Below are positions 31,564-39,374 of a DNA stretch of 43,026 nucleotides, piece by piece. Position 1 is the stretch's first letter; every line of letters starts with the position of its first letter. Source of the stretch: a virus; IMG/VR virus record IMGVR_UViG_3300034523_000143, positions 1 to 43,026 of that record, one strand, 5' to 3'. Both the position numbers and the translations under genes were made by a program. The notes under the pieces are model-generated. The model searched no databases. It was not told where the DNA came from and saw only the letters and a list, made by a program, of their open reading frames with translations.

Positions 31564-32202
31564 ATGCCGATAACTGAGCAGCAACTGCTGCAGATCCTCC
31601 CCAATGCCCGCCCTGTCGCGGGCATTTTTGTGCCAGCACTGAACCGAGCAATGGCACGCTGGAAGATCGACAGCCAAGTTCGGCAGGCGGCCTTCCTCGC
31701 CCAGGTCGGTTACGAGTCTGGTCAGCTGCGCAGGCTGGTAGAGAACCTGAACTACAGCGCCGAGGGTTTGGCGGCCACCTGGAAGAGCCGGTACCGCGGC
31801 CCAGATGGCAAGCCGAACGCGAAGGCCGTGGCGCTGGCGCGGAAGCCTGAAGCGATCGCGAACGACGCCTATGCAGGCCGCAATGGCAACTCCCAGCAGG
31901 GCGACGGCTGGCGGTACCGTGGGCGCGGCCCGATCCAACTGACCGGCCGCGACAACTACCGCGCTGCCGCCCAGGCCTTGGGCCTTCCGCTGCTCGAGCA
32001 ACCTGAACTACTCGAGCAACCAGAGCACGCCGCCCAGTCCGCCGCCTGGTGGTGGGCCACCCATGGTCTGAACGAGCTGGCCGACGCCGGCCGCTTCAGC
32101 GACATCGGCAGCATAATCAATACCGGCAAGCCGGGACGGGTGCCGCACGGGGCGCACGAGCGGAAAGCGCTGTATGACCTGGCCGTGCGGGTGCTGTCGT
32201 GA
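31564..32202 (+). CDS. Endolysin, glycoside hydrolase family 19 (212 aa)
   Basis: Chitinase/lysozyme-like GH19 domain covers nearly the whole protein: QAAFLAQVGYESGQLRRLVENLNYSAEGL (catalytic Glu51 in YESG and Glu60), YRGRGPIQLTGRDNYRA, and the C-terminal GSIINTGKPGRVPHGAHERK block. There is no signal peptide, so it needs the holin to reach the peptidoglycan. The first 75 bases contain a terminator-like hairpin (31604..31629). Confidence 0.88.
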   Translation: MPITEQQLLQILPNARPVAGIFVPALNRAMARWKIDSQVRQAAFLAQVGYESGQLRRLVENLNYSAEGLAATWKSRYRGPDGKPNAKAVALARKPEAIANDAYAGRNGNSQQGDGWRYRGRGPIQLTGRDNYRAAAQALGLPLLEQPELLEQPEHAAQSAAWWWATHGLNELADAGRFSDIGSIINTGKPGRVPHGAHERKALYDLAVRVLS

Positions 32203-32561
32203 AGGCCTGGGCACTGCGCCTCACTGGCGCCGGCCTGCTGATCCTGCTCGGCATGGCCGTCGGCACTTGGGCCACCACCAGCCACTTCCGCCCGCTGCTC
32301 GACACCGAGCAGGACCAGGTGGCCACCTGCAAGGCAGCCCGCGACAACCTCGCTGGGCTGGCAGCGGAGCAGGGTAAGGCCCTGGGTGAACTGGCTCTGG
32401 CCGCGAAAGAGCGCCAGGCCAAGGCGGCGCAGGCCGTGGACGAGGCGGCGGCCAGCGCCAAGGGCGACTTCGCCGCAGCGAACCGACTGCAGCAGGAGCG
32501 TACCGGAGGCGACCAGTGCGCTGCCGCCACCTCGATCATCGACAAGGAGCTTGGCTTATGA
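32199..32561 (+). CDS. Inner-membrane spanin, Rz-like (120 aa)
   Basis: Single N-terminal membrane anchor (about 8 to 25, LTGAGLLILLGMAVGTWAT) followed by a periplasmic coiled coil (about 45 to 105) rich in Ala, Glu and Lys, as in Rz. ATG overlaps the endolysin stop; its own stop overlaps the lipoprotein gene. Confidence 0.8.
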   Translation: MKAWALRLTGAGLLILLGMAVGTWATTSHFRPLLDTEQDQVATCKAARDNLAGLAAEQGKALGELALAAKERQAKAAQAVDEAAASAKGDFAAANRLQQERTGGDQCAAATSIIDKELGL

Positions 32562-32842
32562 GTACTGCAGGACGAATCCTGCGAGGGGTGGGGGTGCTCG
32601 CAGGCATCGCGTTGCTGGCCGCCTGCGCAGGGAAGGCCGAACCCCAAGTCCAGTACGTGCGAGTCGAGGTGCCGGTGCAGGTGGCGTGTCGTGCTCCAGA
32701 GGTGGCTGTGCCGCCGTGGGCAGCTGCCGGCCTGCGCAAGAGCGACAGCCTGGAAGTGAAGGTGCGTGCGCTGCTGGCCGAGCGCCGGCAGAGGATCGGG
32801 TACGAGAAGCAGCTGGAAGCGGCAAATTCTGCCTGTCGATAG
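32558..32842 (+). CDS. Outer-membrane spanin lipoprotein, Rz1-like (94 aa)
   Basis: Lipobox IALLAACAG gives lipidated Cys23, then a Pro/Val-rich segment and a charged helix (SLEVKVRALLAERRQRIGYEKQL). Together with the upstream Rz-like gene it forms the spanin pair that fuses the inner and outer membranes at the end of lysis. Overlap ATGA; here Rz1 follows Rz rather than nesting inside it. Confidence 0.8.
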   Translation: MSTAGRILRGVGVLAGIALLAACAGKAEPQVQYVRVEVPVQVACRAPEVAVPPWAAAGLRKSDSLEVKVRALLAERRQRIGYEKQLEAANSACR

Positions 32843-32878
32843 TCGGTACTGGCCCGGCAATCCGTTTGAATGGTCAAA

Positions 32879-32898
32879 TACTGTATCGATATACAGTA
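32879..32898. promoter_or_regulatory. LexA (SOS) box
   Basis: CTGTATCGATATACAG at 32881..32896, flanked by TA on both sides. Eight-base half-sites with a four-base centre; it differs from the E. coli TACTG(TA)5CAGTA consensus only at two central bases. A possible promoter TTGAAT (32866..32871), N18, TATACA (32890..32895) overlaps it, so LexA would block transcription of the two genes that follow. Confidence 0.8.
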
Positions 32899-32908
32899 TT
32901 GGTGCCGC

Positions 32909-33202
32909 ATGTACTTCCTCCTTGTTCGCCGTCGAGAGCGCGGCGTAGCGATCCCCAACGAAAAGCTCGCGAAGGTCAAACCGCTCAGGGCTGACGTTCA
33001 CCTACACGAGTGCCATAGCGCAGCTCTTGGGCGCTGCTGCATTGAGGCCTGGGTGTTCAATCCGGCCCCGGGCGAAGACATCATCCCGCGCCTGCTGGAT
33101 GCCAAGGTGAATGGCATGGGCAGTCTGGGGCTGAACATCACGGGCGTTGAGGATGTAGACGGCGTGCTCTATGCGCAGTCCTGGTGGTGCCGTGTTGAGT
33201 AG
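32909..33202 (+). CDS. SOS-controlled small protein (97 aa)
   Basis: The best start is [12 protein letters not shown] at 32909, right after the LexA box and its -10; the frame is open upstream through the operator. Contains [25 protein letters not shown] ... [30 protein letters not shown], which I do not recognise as a named family. Its end overlaps the next gene. Position at the prophage end after spanins and the SOS box suggest a function upon induction or damage. Confidence 0.65.
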   Translation: MYFLLVRRRERGVAIPNEKLAKVKPLRADVHLHECHSAALGRCCIEAWVFNPAPGEDIIPRLLDAKVNGMGSLGLNITGVEDVDGVLYAQSWWCRVE

Positions 33203-33458
33203 CTTGGCGGGCATCCCGCGTCCGTGGTTGGACGAGCTCTACGACAGTTCGGCCCTGGTCACCGATCCGGACGGACGCGCCGCGGTGCTCAATGAAATGG
33301 CCTATGCCGCCAGCCGGCGAAAGGAAGTCGATGCCGGCGTGCTGTCCGACATGCTGGAGCTTGCCGAGGCGGCCAGGACCTGGGCTCTACTGGAGCACGA
33401 GGAGGCCTGGGCCATGGGAATTTTTGCCGAATACGAGCCAGATCACCCGATTGGGTGA
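33192..33458 (+). CDS. SOS-operon second gene, hypothetical (88 aa)
   Basis: Starts at a GTG (33192) or the next TTG, overlapping the previous stop; GGTGGTG lies upstream. Sequence [29 protein letters not shown] ... helical and acidic ([32 protein letters not shown]). No family recognised. It is the last phage gene before the attachment site. Confidence 0.55.
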   Translation: MLSSLAGIPRPWLDELYDSSALVTDPDGRAAVLNEMAYAASRRKEVDAGVLSDMLELAEAARTWALLEHEEAWAMGIFAEYEPDHPIG

Positions 33459-33649
33459 CGGGTGCTTAGGGCTGGGACAAAGTAGCCATATAAAGGAAGG
33501 GTGACTCGGCAGAACGCCGTTGGCGGGCTGGCATGGGCCAGTGACTTTCGAAGTGACTTTGTTCGTAGCTGTCCGCCCTTGTTGGCCTTCGTTGCAGCGA
33601 GCGCCTGGCGGAAAATCCTGTGGTATCATGCCCTTACGGTGGCTTGGCA
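33459..33649. other. Non-coding phage end next to attachment site
   Basis: About 190 bases without a convincing gene. Contains the direct repeat AGTGACTTT at 33540..33548 and 33552..33560, which could be integrase arm-binding sites. A TATCAT sequence follows near 33625. Confidence 0.35.
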
Positions 33650-33697
33650 TGCATGGGGTGCAAGGGGTCGAGTGTTCGAATCACTCCGTCCCGACCA
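33650..33697 (+). pseudogene. attR: 3' fragment of tRNA-Pro(GGG)
   Basis: The sequence from the anticodon loop onward matches tRNA-Pro(GGG): anticodon stem-loop remnant GCATGGGGTGC, T-arm GAGTGTTCGAATCACTC and acceptor end CGTCCCG-A-CCA. The 5' half (CGGGACG acceptor strand and D-arm) is absent. This is what remains at one junction when a phage integrates into the 3' part of a tRNA gene; the repaired full tRNA should stand at the left junction outside the window. Confidence 0.8.
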
Positions 33698-33710
33698 AAA
33701 TACTCCAAAG

Positions 33711-33743
33711 AATCCAGTCACTTAGCGGTGACTGGATTTTTTT
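33711..33743 (+). terminator. Original tRNA-Pro terminator
   Basis: AATCCAGTCAC (33711..33721) pairs with GTGACTGGATT (33728..33738), 11 bp, then TTTTT. It lies 13 bases after the tRNA CCA end and marks the start of chromosomal, non-phage DNA. Confidence 0.8.
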
Positions 33744-33905
33744 ATGCCTACACATTTTGCTGCTGATAGAAATTTCGCCTCACTTTCTGCCCACCGAGAT
33801 GTTGATTAGATTTCGCGGGCTGCTTAGTACATCGAAATCCGAGATTAAGGTTCGACCCAAAGCTGCCAGTGAGCGATCACAGGGAGCTCTTGACATCCTA
33901 GAAAA

Positions 33906-33930
33906 AAGCAGCTCTCAAGAGCTGCTTTTT
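33906..33930. terminator. Bidirectional terminator
   Basis: AAGCAGCTC (33906..33914) and GAGCTGCTT (33919..33927) with T-runs on both strands. It closes the small minus-strand gene at 33936..34064. No gene is seen between 33744 and 33905. Confidence 0.7.
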
Positions 33931-33935
33931 CTTCC

Positions 33936-34064
33936 CTATTCGCCCTTTTTGTGCTTATGGGGTTTCAGGTCCGGGTGCTCCTTCTGCTTTTCAGGAGTGA
34001 CTCGCTGCCTTTTGTCCGGAGTGCCATCTTCGTTGGTGCGTTTAGGACCTGGCTTGATGCTCAT
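33936..34064 (-). CDS. Small Lys/Pro-rich protein (42 aa)
   Basis: MSIKPGPKRTNEDGTPDKRQ starts at 34064 after AAGGAAATTTTGC; the rest is equally charged (RVTPEKQKEHPDLKPHKHKKGE). Ends directly before the bidirectional terminator. It is intrinsically disordered and basic, so it may bind nucleic acid. Too short for family recognition, but start signal and terminator support a real gene. Confidence 0.5.
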   Translation of the reverse strand: MSIKPGPKRTNEDGTPDKRQRVTPEKQKEHPDLKPHKHKKGE

Positions 34065-34309
34065 GCAAAATTTCCTTTTCTGCTTGGGTTGTTGAGTACT
34101 GCTATGTTGTTAGTCCAATCTCTTGCAGCAGTCAACGCAGGCCGGCTCATTAGCGCTTGGCAGCCTAATGGTTGTATCCCGAATTCAGCACTAGAGGCCT
34201 GAGTATGAGCTTACGGCCAAAGGCTTGCACCAACGCAGTGCGATCCGAGGACCGACTTTCCACCGACGGCATTGGCAGGTTTACAGAACTCAGCCACTAG
34301 CGAGAAAAG

Positions 34310-34834
34310 CTAAACGCCGTACCGTTTGTTTCCCCCAGATGTGATGCAGTAGCGACCGCCTCTTGGCCCTATGCAGATACGACCCGAAGAGCAGGGGCAC
34401 GATGAACCATATTCTGACGTTTTGCTGCGAGCTGGTTGTGGAGTGGGTCGCTCTCTTTTGGGCTGTAAGCTAATAAAGCAATTTACGCCGCTGCAGAGAT
34501 TTTTATAGGAAATCCACCGCTGCGGCTGTCCATCAAGGCTGATGCGGGCCCACTCATTCTGCTGCTCATAGACCTGCACCTTCTCGCCGCGGTTGAGTTG
34601 GGAAATCACTTTTCCGCCTGGCTGAGCGCGCAGGTTCAGCTTGTCCGCGTTGACGAAGTGCTCTGTTGTAGATTCTTGTGTTGTCTGTGGCGCCAGTGAT
34701 GAGGCCGTTGTCAAGGACCTCACAGGTGCCTGACTAAGAGGCGCCTCTATTCTAGGCGAGTCCTTTTTTCCGACTGCCCAGAGCACTACAAAGAATATAA
34801 GCAGTAACAGCCAAGACTGACCTTTTTTGCGCAT
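34310..34834 (-). CDS. Membrane-anchored SH3 protein with Cys-rich C-terminus (174 aa)
   Basis: Short basic start, one membrane helix (about 7 to 21, SWLLLLIFFVVLWAV), a linker, a bacterial SH3 domain (about 58 to 112: NADKLNLRAQPGGKVISQLNRGEKVQVYE ... WARISLDGQ), and a C-terminal motif with Cys146, Cys148, Cys154 and Cys163 ending GPRGGRYCITSGGNKRYGV. This last part resembles small basic adaptor domains found at the end of some phage and bacterial proteins. AAGGGAT precedes the ATG. Role unknown. Confidence 0.7.
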   Translation of the reverse strand: MRKKGQSWLLLLIFFVVLWAVGKKDSPRIEAPLSQAPVRSLTTASSLAPQTTQESTTEHFVNADKLNLRAQPGGKVISQLNRGEKVQVYEQQNEWARISLDGQPQRWISYKNLCSGVNCFISLQPKRERPTPQPARSKTSEYGSSCPCSSGRICIGPRGGRYCITSGGNKRYGV

Positions 34835-35318
34835 ATCCCTTGCACCTCGAATAGAGAACTGTCCCAGTGACGTAACCTTATGAAACGCCTCACCTTTTGG
34901 CCATCAAGGCAGGCGGTACAGCGAAAAGTTCCGGTAGGTATGTATGCCTAAGCTTTTCAGCTTAGCCGAGTAGCGTAGTTAGCACGGAGGATTGCAACCA
35001 GGCTGTGCGTCCACTTGGGGTCGTAAGCGGACGGTCGTAAACTGCGGGCTACACGTGTCCCCCACACCGCTGCAGCGGCAAGTACACCAGGTAGAAAATG
35101 AGCCAGCACGCATAGATGCTGGAATGCAGGTAACAGGCGCGTGCGACCTGTTCCTGACTAACCTCAACGTAACGAGATATTTCCTCATCTCATTGCTCCG
35201 TTAGGTGGTGGCCATTGGCCAAGTGCAAAGGCTACTATGGTGCATGGTTGCCATTGCTTCACGCTGACAACTTTCACTCGGAAAGCTTTCACGTTGAAGA
35301 CGTCCAGGGAGGGTTTCC
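34835..35318. other. Upstream region of the qat operon, no gene seen
   Basis: About 480 bases. Short open frames on both strands (for example 34979..35204) have no ribosome site and look random. The qat promoter probably lies in the last 150 bases, which are AT-richer; a clear -35/-10 pair was not identified. Confidence 0.4.
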
Positions 35319-37190
35319 ATGTGGGTAGATAACGAGACGGAAACAGACTTCCTAAACTTTTCTGGGGTCGCTGACACGGTCGCCGAGATCGTCTACCAAG
35401 CTGATGGCCGCCCGATTTCCATCGGTGTGTCTGGTGCGTGGGGCGCGGGTAAGTCGTCCATGATCAAGTTGATCCAGGCGTCCCTCAAAGCTCCGCCCCA
35501 AGTCGAGGAGAAGCCTGCGAAGGACTTTGTATTCGTCGAATTCAACGCTTGGCTGTACCAAGGCTACGATGACGCCCGCGCCGCCCTGATGGACGTGATC
35601 GCCACGCGTCTGGAAGCCGAGGCCAAGAAGCGCGCGAAAGGTCTAGATAAAGCTTCTGAGCTGCTTTCACGGGTGAATTGGCTCCGGGCTGCGAAGCTCG
35701 CCGGCAGCACGGCCTTGTCCTTTGCTACGGGAGTACCCGCGCCGGGCCTGCTAGGCGAGATCATCGGCCTTGTTGACCGAGTTCGATCTGGGCAGGTCGA
35801 TCAGGATGCCATCGAGGCATTGCACGACACTGCCGAAAAAGCCAAGGATGAGGCCGGCAAGCTATGGAGTAGCGCACCTGCCAAAAAGTCTCCGCCGAAG
35901 GAAATCCAAGCACTCAGGGATAACTTCGAGACCATCCTGGAAGAGCTGGGGGTCACCCTGGTCGTGTTGATCGACGACCTGGATCGCTGCCTGCCCGAGA
36001 CCACTATCTCTACGCTGGAAGCGATTCGACTCTTCCTGTTCCTACGCAATACAGCGTTCGTTATCGCTGCGGACAACGAGATGATCAAGCACGCGGTGCG
36101 CAAGCACTTTAGCGGCGTGCCCGATGATGTCTTGGTGACCAGCTATTTCGACAAACTGATTCAGGTGCCGATTCGTGTTCCTCCCCTGGGTACCCAGGAA
36201 GTCCGGGCGTACATGATGATGCTGTTCCTGGAGAACAGTAAGCTGCCCAAAGAGGTCGTCGAAGAAATTCGGGTTCAGGTGCGCGGACAGCTTCGGACAA
36301 CCTGGCAGGGCAACCGAGTGGATCGCGCGTTCATGCAGAGCTTGTATAGCGACTACCCCACAGACCTGATCGGCAAGTTCGACACCGCTGAGCGCCTGGC
36401 TGCAGTCATGACGTCTGCCTCAGGTATCCAGGGAAACCCTCGACTAATCAAGCGCTTCCTGAACGCCCTGTCTATCCGCATGAGCATCTCTCGTGCCCAA
36501 GGGGTGGGTGTCGATGAAGCGGTGCTGGTCAAGCTGATGCTTTTCGAGCGTAGCGGTAACCCAAAGGCCTACGAAGAACTGATGAAGGCGGTGGCATCCC
36601 ACAAGGACGGCAAGCCCGTGCTGCTTGGCGAGTGGGAAGCTGATATGAAGTTGGGCAAAGCCCTAGCGCTCCACCAGCCCTGGGATCTTCCTTTCGTCAA
36701 AGAGTGGCTCGCCCTGCCTCCTGCGTTGGCAGACAAAGATCTGCGGGGGGCAATCTACGTCAGTCGTGAGCATGCTCCGATCATCACAGACGAAGACCGA
36801 CTGTCTTCGGAAGCTGCCGAGCTGCTTACCGCACTGCTCGCTACCCCTGACATGGCTGAGCAGCTCAAGGATAGGTTGGCACTCATAGCGCCTGTCGATA
36901 TCAACGTGGTGATGGATCGTTTGTTAGACAAAGCAGGTGCTGAGCAAGAGTGGGGAGTACCTGACATCCTGGAGGCCTTGCTCGTAGTCGGACGACTTGA
37001 TACTCAGCAGGGGCTTCGATTGGCTGCGTTTCTGAAAGCTCGTCCGCCGGCACAAATCCAGGCGGGCATTGTGCCGAAGCTTACAGACGAGGTTTGGGCG
37101 AAGTCAGTGTACGAATTTTGGAAGACGGCTGAAGTCAGTCCGCCGGTGAAGGCTGCAATAAGGAAGTTTGATGGGAACCTCACAAAATAA
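35319..37190 (+). CDS. qatA: QatA, KAP-family P-loop ATPase (623 aa)
   Basis: First gene of a three-gene operon. Walker A GAWGAGKSS (residues 39 to 47), KAP motif FNAWLYQ (74 to 80), Walker B VVLIDDLDR (214 to 222) and a following sensor-like region (FVIAADNEMIKHAVRKHF). A helical insertion between about 110 and 200 carries hydrophobic stretches as in other KAP ATPases. The C-terminal half is helical. The next two genes match QatB and QatC, which identifies it as QatA of the QatABCD anti-phage system. RBS GGGAGGG. Overlaps qatB by 20 bases. Confidence 0.8.
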   Translation: MWVDNETETDFLNFSGVADTVAEIVYQADGRPISIGVSGAWGAGKSSMIKLIQASLKAPPQVEEKPAKDFVFVEFNAWLYQGYDDARAALMDVIATRLEAEAKKRAKGLDKASELLSRVNWLRAAKLAGSTALSFATGVPAPGLLGEIIGLVDRVRSGQVDQDAIEALHDTAEKAKDEAGKLWSSAPAKKSPPKEIQALRDNFETILEELGVTLVVLIDDLDRCLPETTISTLEAIRLFLFLRNTAFVIAADNEMIKHAVRKHFSGVPDDVLVTSYFDKLIQVPIRVPPLGTQEVRAYMMMLFLENSKLPKEVVEEIRVQVRGQLRTTWQGNRVDRAFMQSLYSDYPTDLIGKFDTAERLAAVMTSASGIQGNPRLIKRFLNALSIRMSISRAQGVGVDEAVLVKLMLFERSGNPKAYEELMKAVASHKDGKPVLLGEWEADMKLGKALALHQPWDLPFVKEWLALPPALADKDLRGAIYVSREHAPIITDEDRLSSEAAELLTALLATPDMAEQLKDRLALIAPVDINVVMDRLLDKAGAEQEWGVPDILEALLVVGRLDTQQGLRLAAFLKARPPAQIQAGIVPKLTDEVWAKSVYEFWKTAEVSPPVKAAIRKFDGNLTK

Positions 37191-38064
37191 CGATCCGCCT
37201 GGCAAGGGCCTACCGTACGTACCACCTTGGACTCCTCCGCTGCCCCCTGTGCCGCCAAAGCCGCCCGAGCCACCGGATGCAGATCCACAAGATGACAGGC
37301 CATACGAGCCAGACAAGGATGAGTCCGAGGATGGTAGTGACCAAGCCGATGACCCAAGACAGGCACCCCAGGCACCTTCACCCTTAGCACCTCCTGCACG
37401 ATTCAAGGGGGCGCGGCGGGGGCTCGGTGACTTCGCAAGCAGCGGTAATCGCAATAGCTTGCGCAAGAGCCTGCGGGAATATGTGCGCCATGGATATGGT
37501 GGATCAAAAACCACCACGGCTCGCTTTGGAGGCACCGCGTCGATCGCCGGGGTCTTCGGCAGTGCGCTTGAGTCGGTCGCTGATGGCAGCCAGCAAGCCG
37601 GCCCCGGTGTACTTGACCGAGTCCTTCTGCAAGGTCGCTCTGCCTCCGAAGTGATGGATGCACTGGTTGAAGCCGTGCGCCCAGTAGACGGTACTCAGGA
37701 TGCGGAGGCTGAGCGTTCCTCGATCCGTGGCTCGCTATCCGATGTTCTTGTGCGTTACCCAGACGCTGACCTACTCAACCTGTCAGCCGAGCAGCGGACG
37801 TTTGCGATTGAGCGTTTCACAGCGATGGACGTCTTCCATCGGTACGAGCTCGATATGTGCAAGACGATCCAGGAAAAAGCGCCTTCAGCATCCGTCGCAA
37901 TGCGTCGATTGAAGGAGATCAAGGACTACATCAAAGAATGCGTGAGCGCGTCGTTCCGCAAGATCGCAAACGCCAGAACGCCCTTGACTACTGGGAGGAT
38001 TTCTCAGGTTGTTACCCAGGCGCTGCAGGACACCTTTGAAGTCTTTGAGGGGTACGTAGAATGA
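37171..38064 (+). CDS. qatB: QatB, uncharacterised Qat defence component (297 aa)
   Basis: Starts MGTSQNNDPPGKGLPYVPPW, matching the QatB-type start with conserved GTS and VPPW. Residues 18 to 78 are Pro/Asp-rich and look disordered. Then a conserved-looking block (PPARFKGARRGLGDFASSG ... YVRHGYGGSKTTTARFGGTASIAG) is followed by a helical C-terminal half. No enzyme motif. AAGGAAG upstream and overlap with qatA suggest translational coupling; the qatC ATG overlaps its stop. Confidence 0.72.
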   Translation: MGTSQNNDPPGKGLPYVPPWTPPLPPVPPKPPEPPDADPQDDRPYEPDKDESEDGSDQADDPRQAPQAPSPLAPPARFKGARRGLGDFASSGNRNSLRKSLREYVRHGYGGSKTTTARFGGTASIAGVFGSALESVADGSQQAGPGVLDRVLLQGRSASEVMDALVEAVRPVDGTQDAEAERSSIRGSLSDVLVRYPDADLLNLSAEQRTFAIERFTAMDVFHRYELDMCKTIQEKAPSASVAMRRLKEIKDYIKECVSASFRKIANARTPLTTGRISQVVTQALQDTFEVFEGYVE

Positions 38065-39329
38065 GGTTTGTGTGCGGTCCAGCTGGATTCACAGTGCCGG
38101 GTATGGATGGCGCCATGCAAGTGGTGATCTACGGTAAAGCGGAGGATGGGCAGGTCAGCGTTGGTGGCTATGCTCGGGAACTGCTGGATAGGTCCCATTT
38201 GGAAATCAGCCCTCAAGCCTGGGACTTTCTGAGTATCGCGCTTTCAGTGGTGGCTGCTGATTTCACTGATCTGAGAGCAAAAAGTGCTGATGCCTGGACT
38301 CGCCAGATCAGCCTTGAAATTGCTGTGCTGGATCCGGTGTTTTGGAATGCGCAGGCTCGTGCCTTGGAGGCGGCGTTGCGGTTCCTCACAACGGATCAGT
38401 GGACACTGGCTTTTCACCCTGGTGGTTTTGGGCCGCCGGCACAGATGCAGGTACTGCATCCTGTTGAAGATTCGGTGGTGCTGCTCTCTGGTGGTCTAGA
38501 CAGCTTGATTGGCGCAATTGACCTGGTCGAACAGGGGGTGAAACCCTACGCAGTGAGCCAGATTGTTCGAGGCGATGGTGAGAAGCAGGATCTGTTCGCA
38601 CAGAGTCTTGGTTTGAACCGGATCGGTCTCAACCACGTGGCCAGGTCGCCCGGGCAGCAAGAGCCGTCCCAGCGCGCGCGCTCGATCGTATTTTTGGCAT
38701 TTGGCCTAGCCGTAGCGACTTCGCTCGATCGCTACCATCGTGGCGAGACCGTGCCGCTGTATATCTGCGAGAACGGGTTTATCGCCATCAATCCACCGCT
38801 GACCATGTCCCGGGTCGGTAGCCTGAGCACTCGCACTGCGCATCCCGAATACTTGGGGCGGCTCCAACAGATATTTGATGCTGCTGGCATCAACGTTCAG
38901 ATTCGCAATCCCTATGCTTTGCTCACGAAAGGCGAAATGATGGTGGGCTGCAAAAATCAGGATTTGCTCAAGCAGCATGCCGTGGCATCCACCAGTTGTG
39001 GGCGCTTCCAGCGGTTCGGCTATAAACATTGTGGTCGCTGCGTTCCGTGCCAAGTGAGGCGAGCATCGTTCAAGCGTTGGTCAGAGCTCGATGACGATAC
39101 TTGCTACGTCTACGACAACCTCAACCAAGATGACCTGCAGCACGGGAGATTCGAAGACGTGCGCTCGGTGGGTATGGCGTTGGCAAACGGGGCTCAAAAT
39201 GGCTTCGAGGAATGGCTTGGCCACAGTATCTTTTCTCCCTTTATCCATGATCGCCAGGGGTACAGTCAGATGCTCGCGCGAGGGCTGGATGAGCTTGGCG
39301 TTTTGCATCGTGATTATCGGCTGATCTAG
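38061..39329 (+). CDS. qatC: QatC, QueC-like enzyme of the Qat system (422 aa)
   Basis: Residues about 135 to 340 resemble QueC (7-cyano-7-deazaguanine synthase): PP-loop SGGLDS at 143 to 148 for ATP activation, and a zinc site C313-x10-C324-x2-C327-x2-C330 (CGRFQRFGYKHCGRCVPC), close to the QueC C-x8-C-x2-C-x2-C pattern. The N-terminal 130 residues are extra compared with QueC, as expected for QatC. Active-site motifs are intact, so it should modify a base, nucleotide or protein. Coupled to qatB by ATGA. Confidence 0.82.
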   Translation: MRFVCGPAGFTVPGMDGAMQVVIYGKAEDGQVSVGGYARELLDRSHLEISPQAWDFLSIALSVVAADFTDLRAKSADAWTRQISLEIAVLDPVFWNAQARALEAALRFLTTDQWTLAFHPGGFGPPAQMQVLHPVEDSVVLLSGGLDSLIGAIDLVEQGVKPYAVSQIVRGDGEKQDLFAQSLGLNRIGLNHVARSPGQQEPSQRARSIVFLAFGLAVATSLDRYHRGETVPLYICENGFIAINPPLTMSRVGSLSTRTAHPEYLGRLQQIFDAAGINVQIRNPYALLTKGEMMVGCKNQDLLKQHAVASTSCGRFQRFGYKHCGRCVPCQVRRASFKRWSELDDDTCYVYDNLNQDDLQHGRFEDVRSVGMALANGAQNGFEEWLGHSIFSPFIHDRQGYSQMLARGLDELGVLHRDYRLI

Positions 39330-39374
39330 CCGAGTGACACGTGCCTCTAGGTACCGGCAGCGTTGTCAATCAAC

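Noticed and set aside
33650-33697. tmRNA (ssrA) 3' end
   Set aside because: The CCA end and T-arm first suggested ssrA, but Pseudomonas tmRNA ends in CGGCTCCACCA as I recall it. The acceptor end CGTCCCG-A-CCA and anticodon-side GCATGGGGTGC fit tRNA-Pro(GGG) instead.
34979-35204. Short frames upstream of qatA
   Set aside because: Frames on both strands are of similar length, without ribosome sites, and composition is not coding-like.
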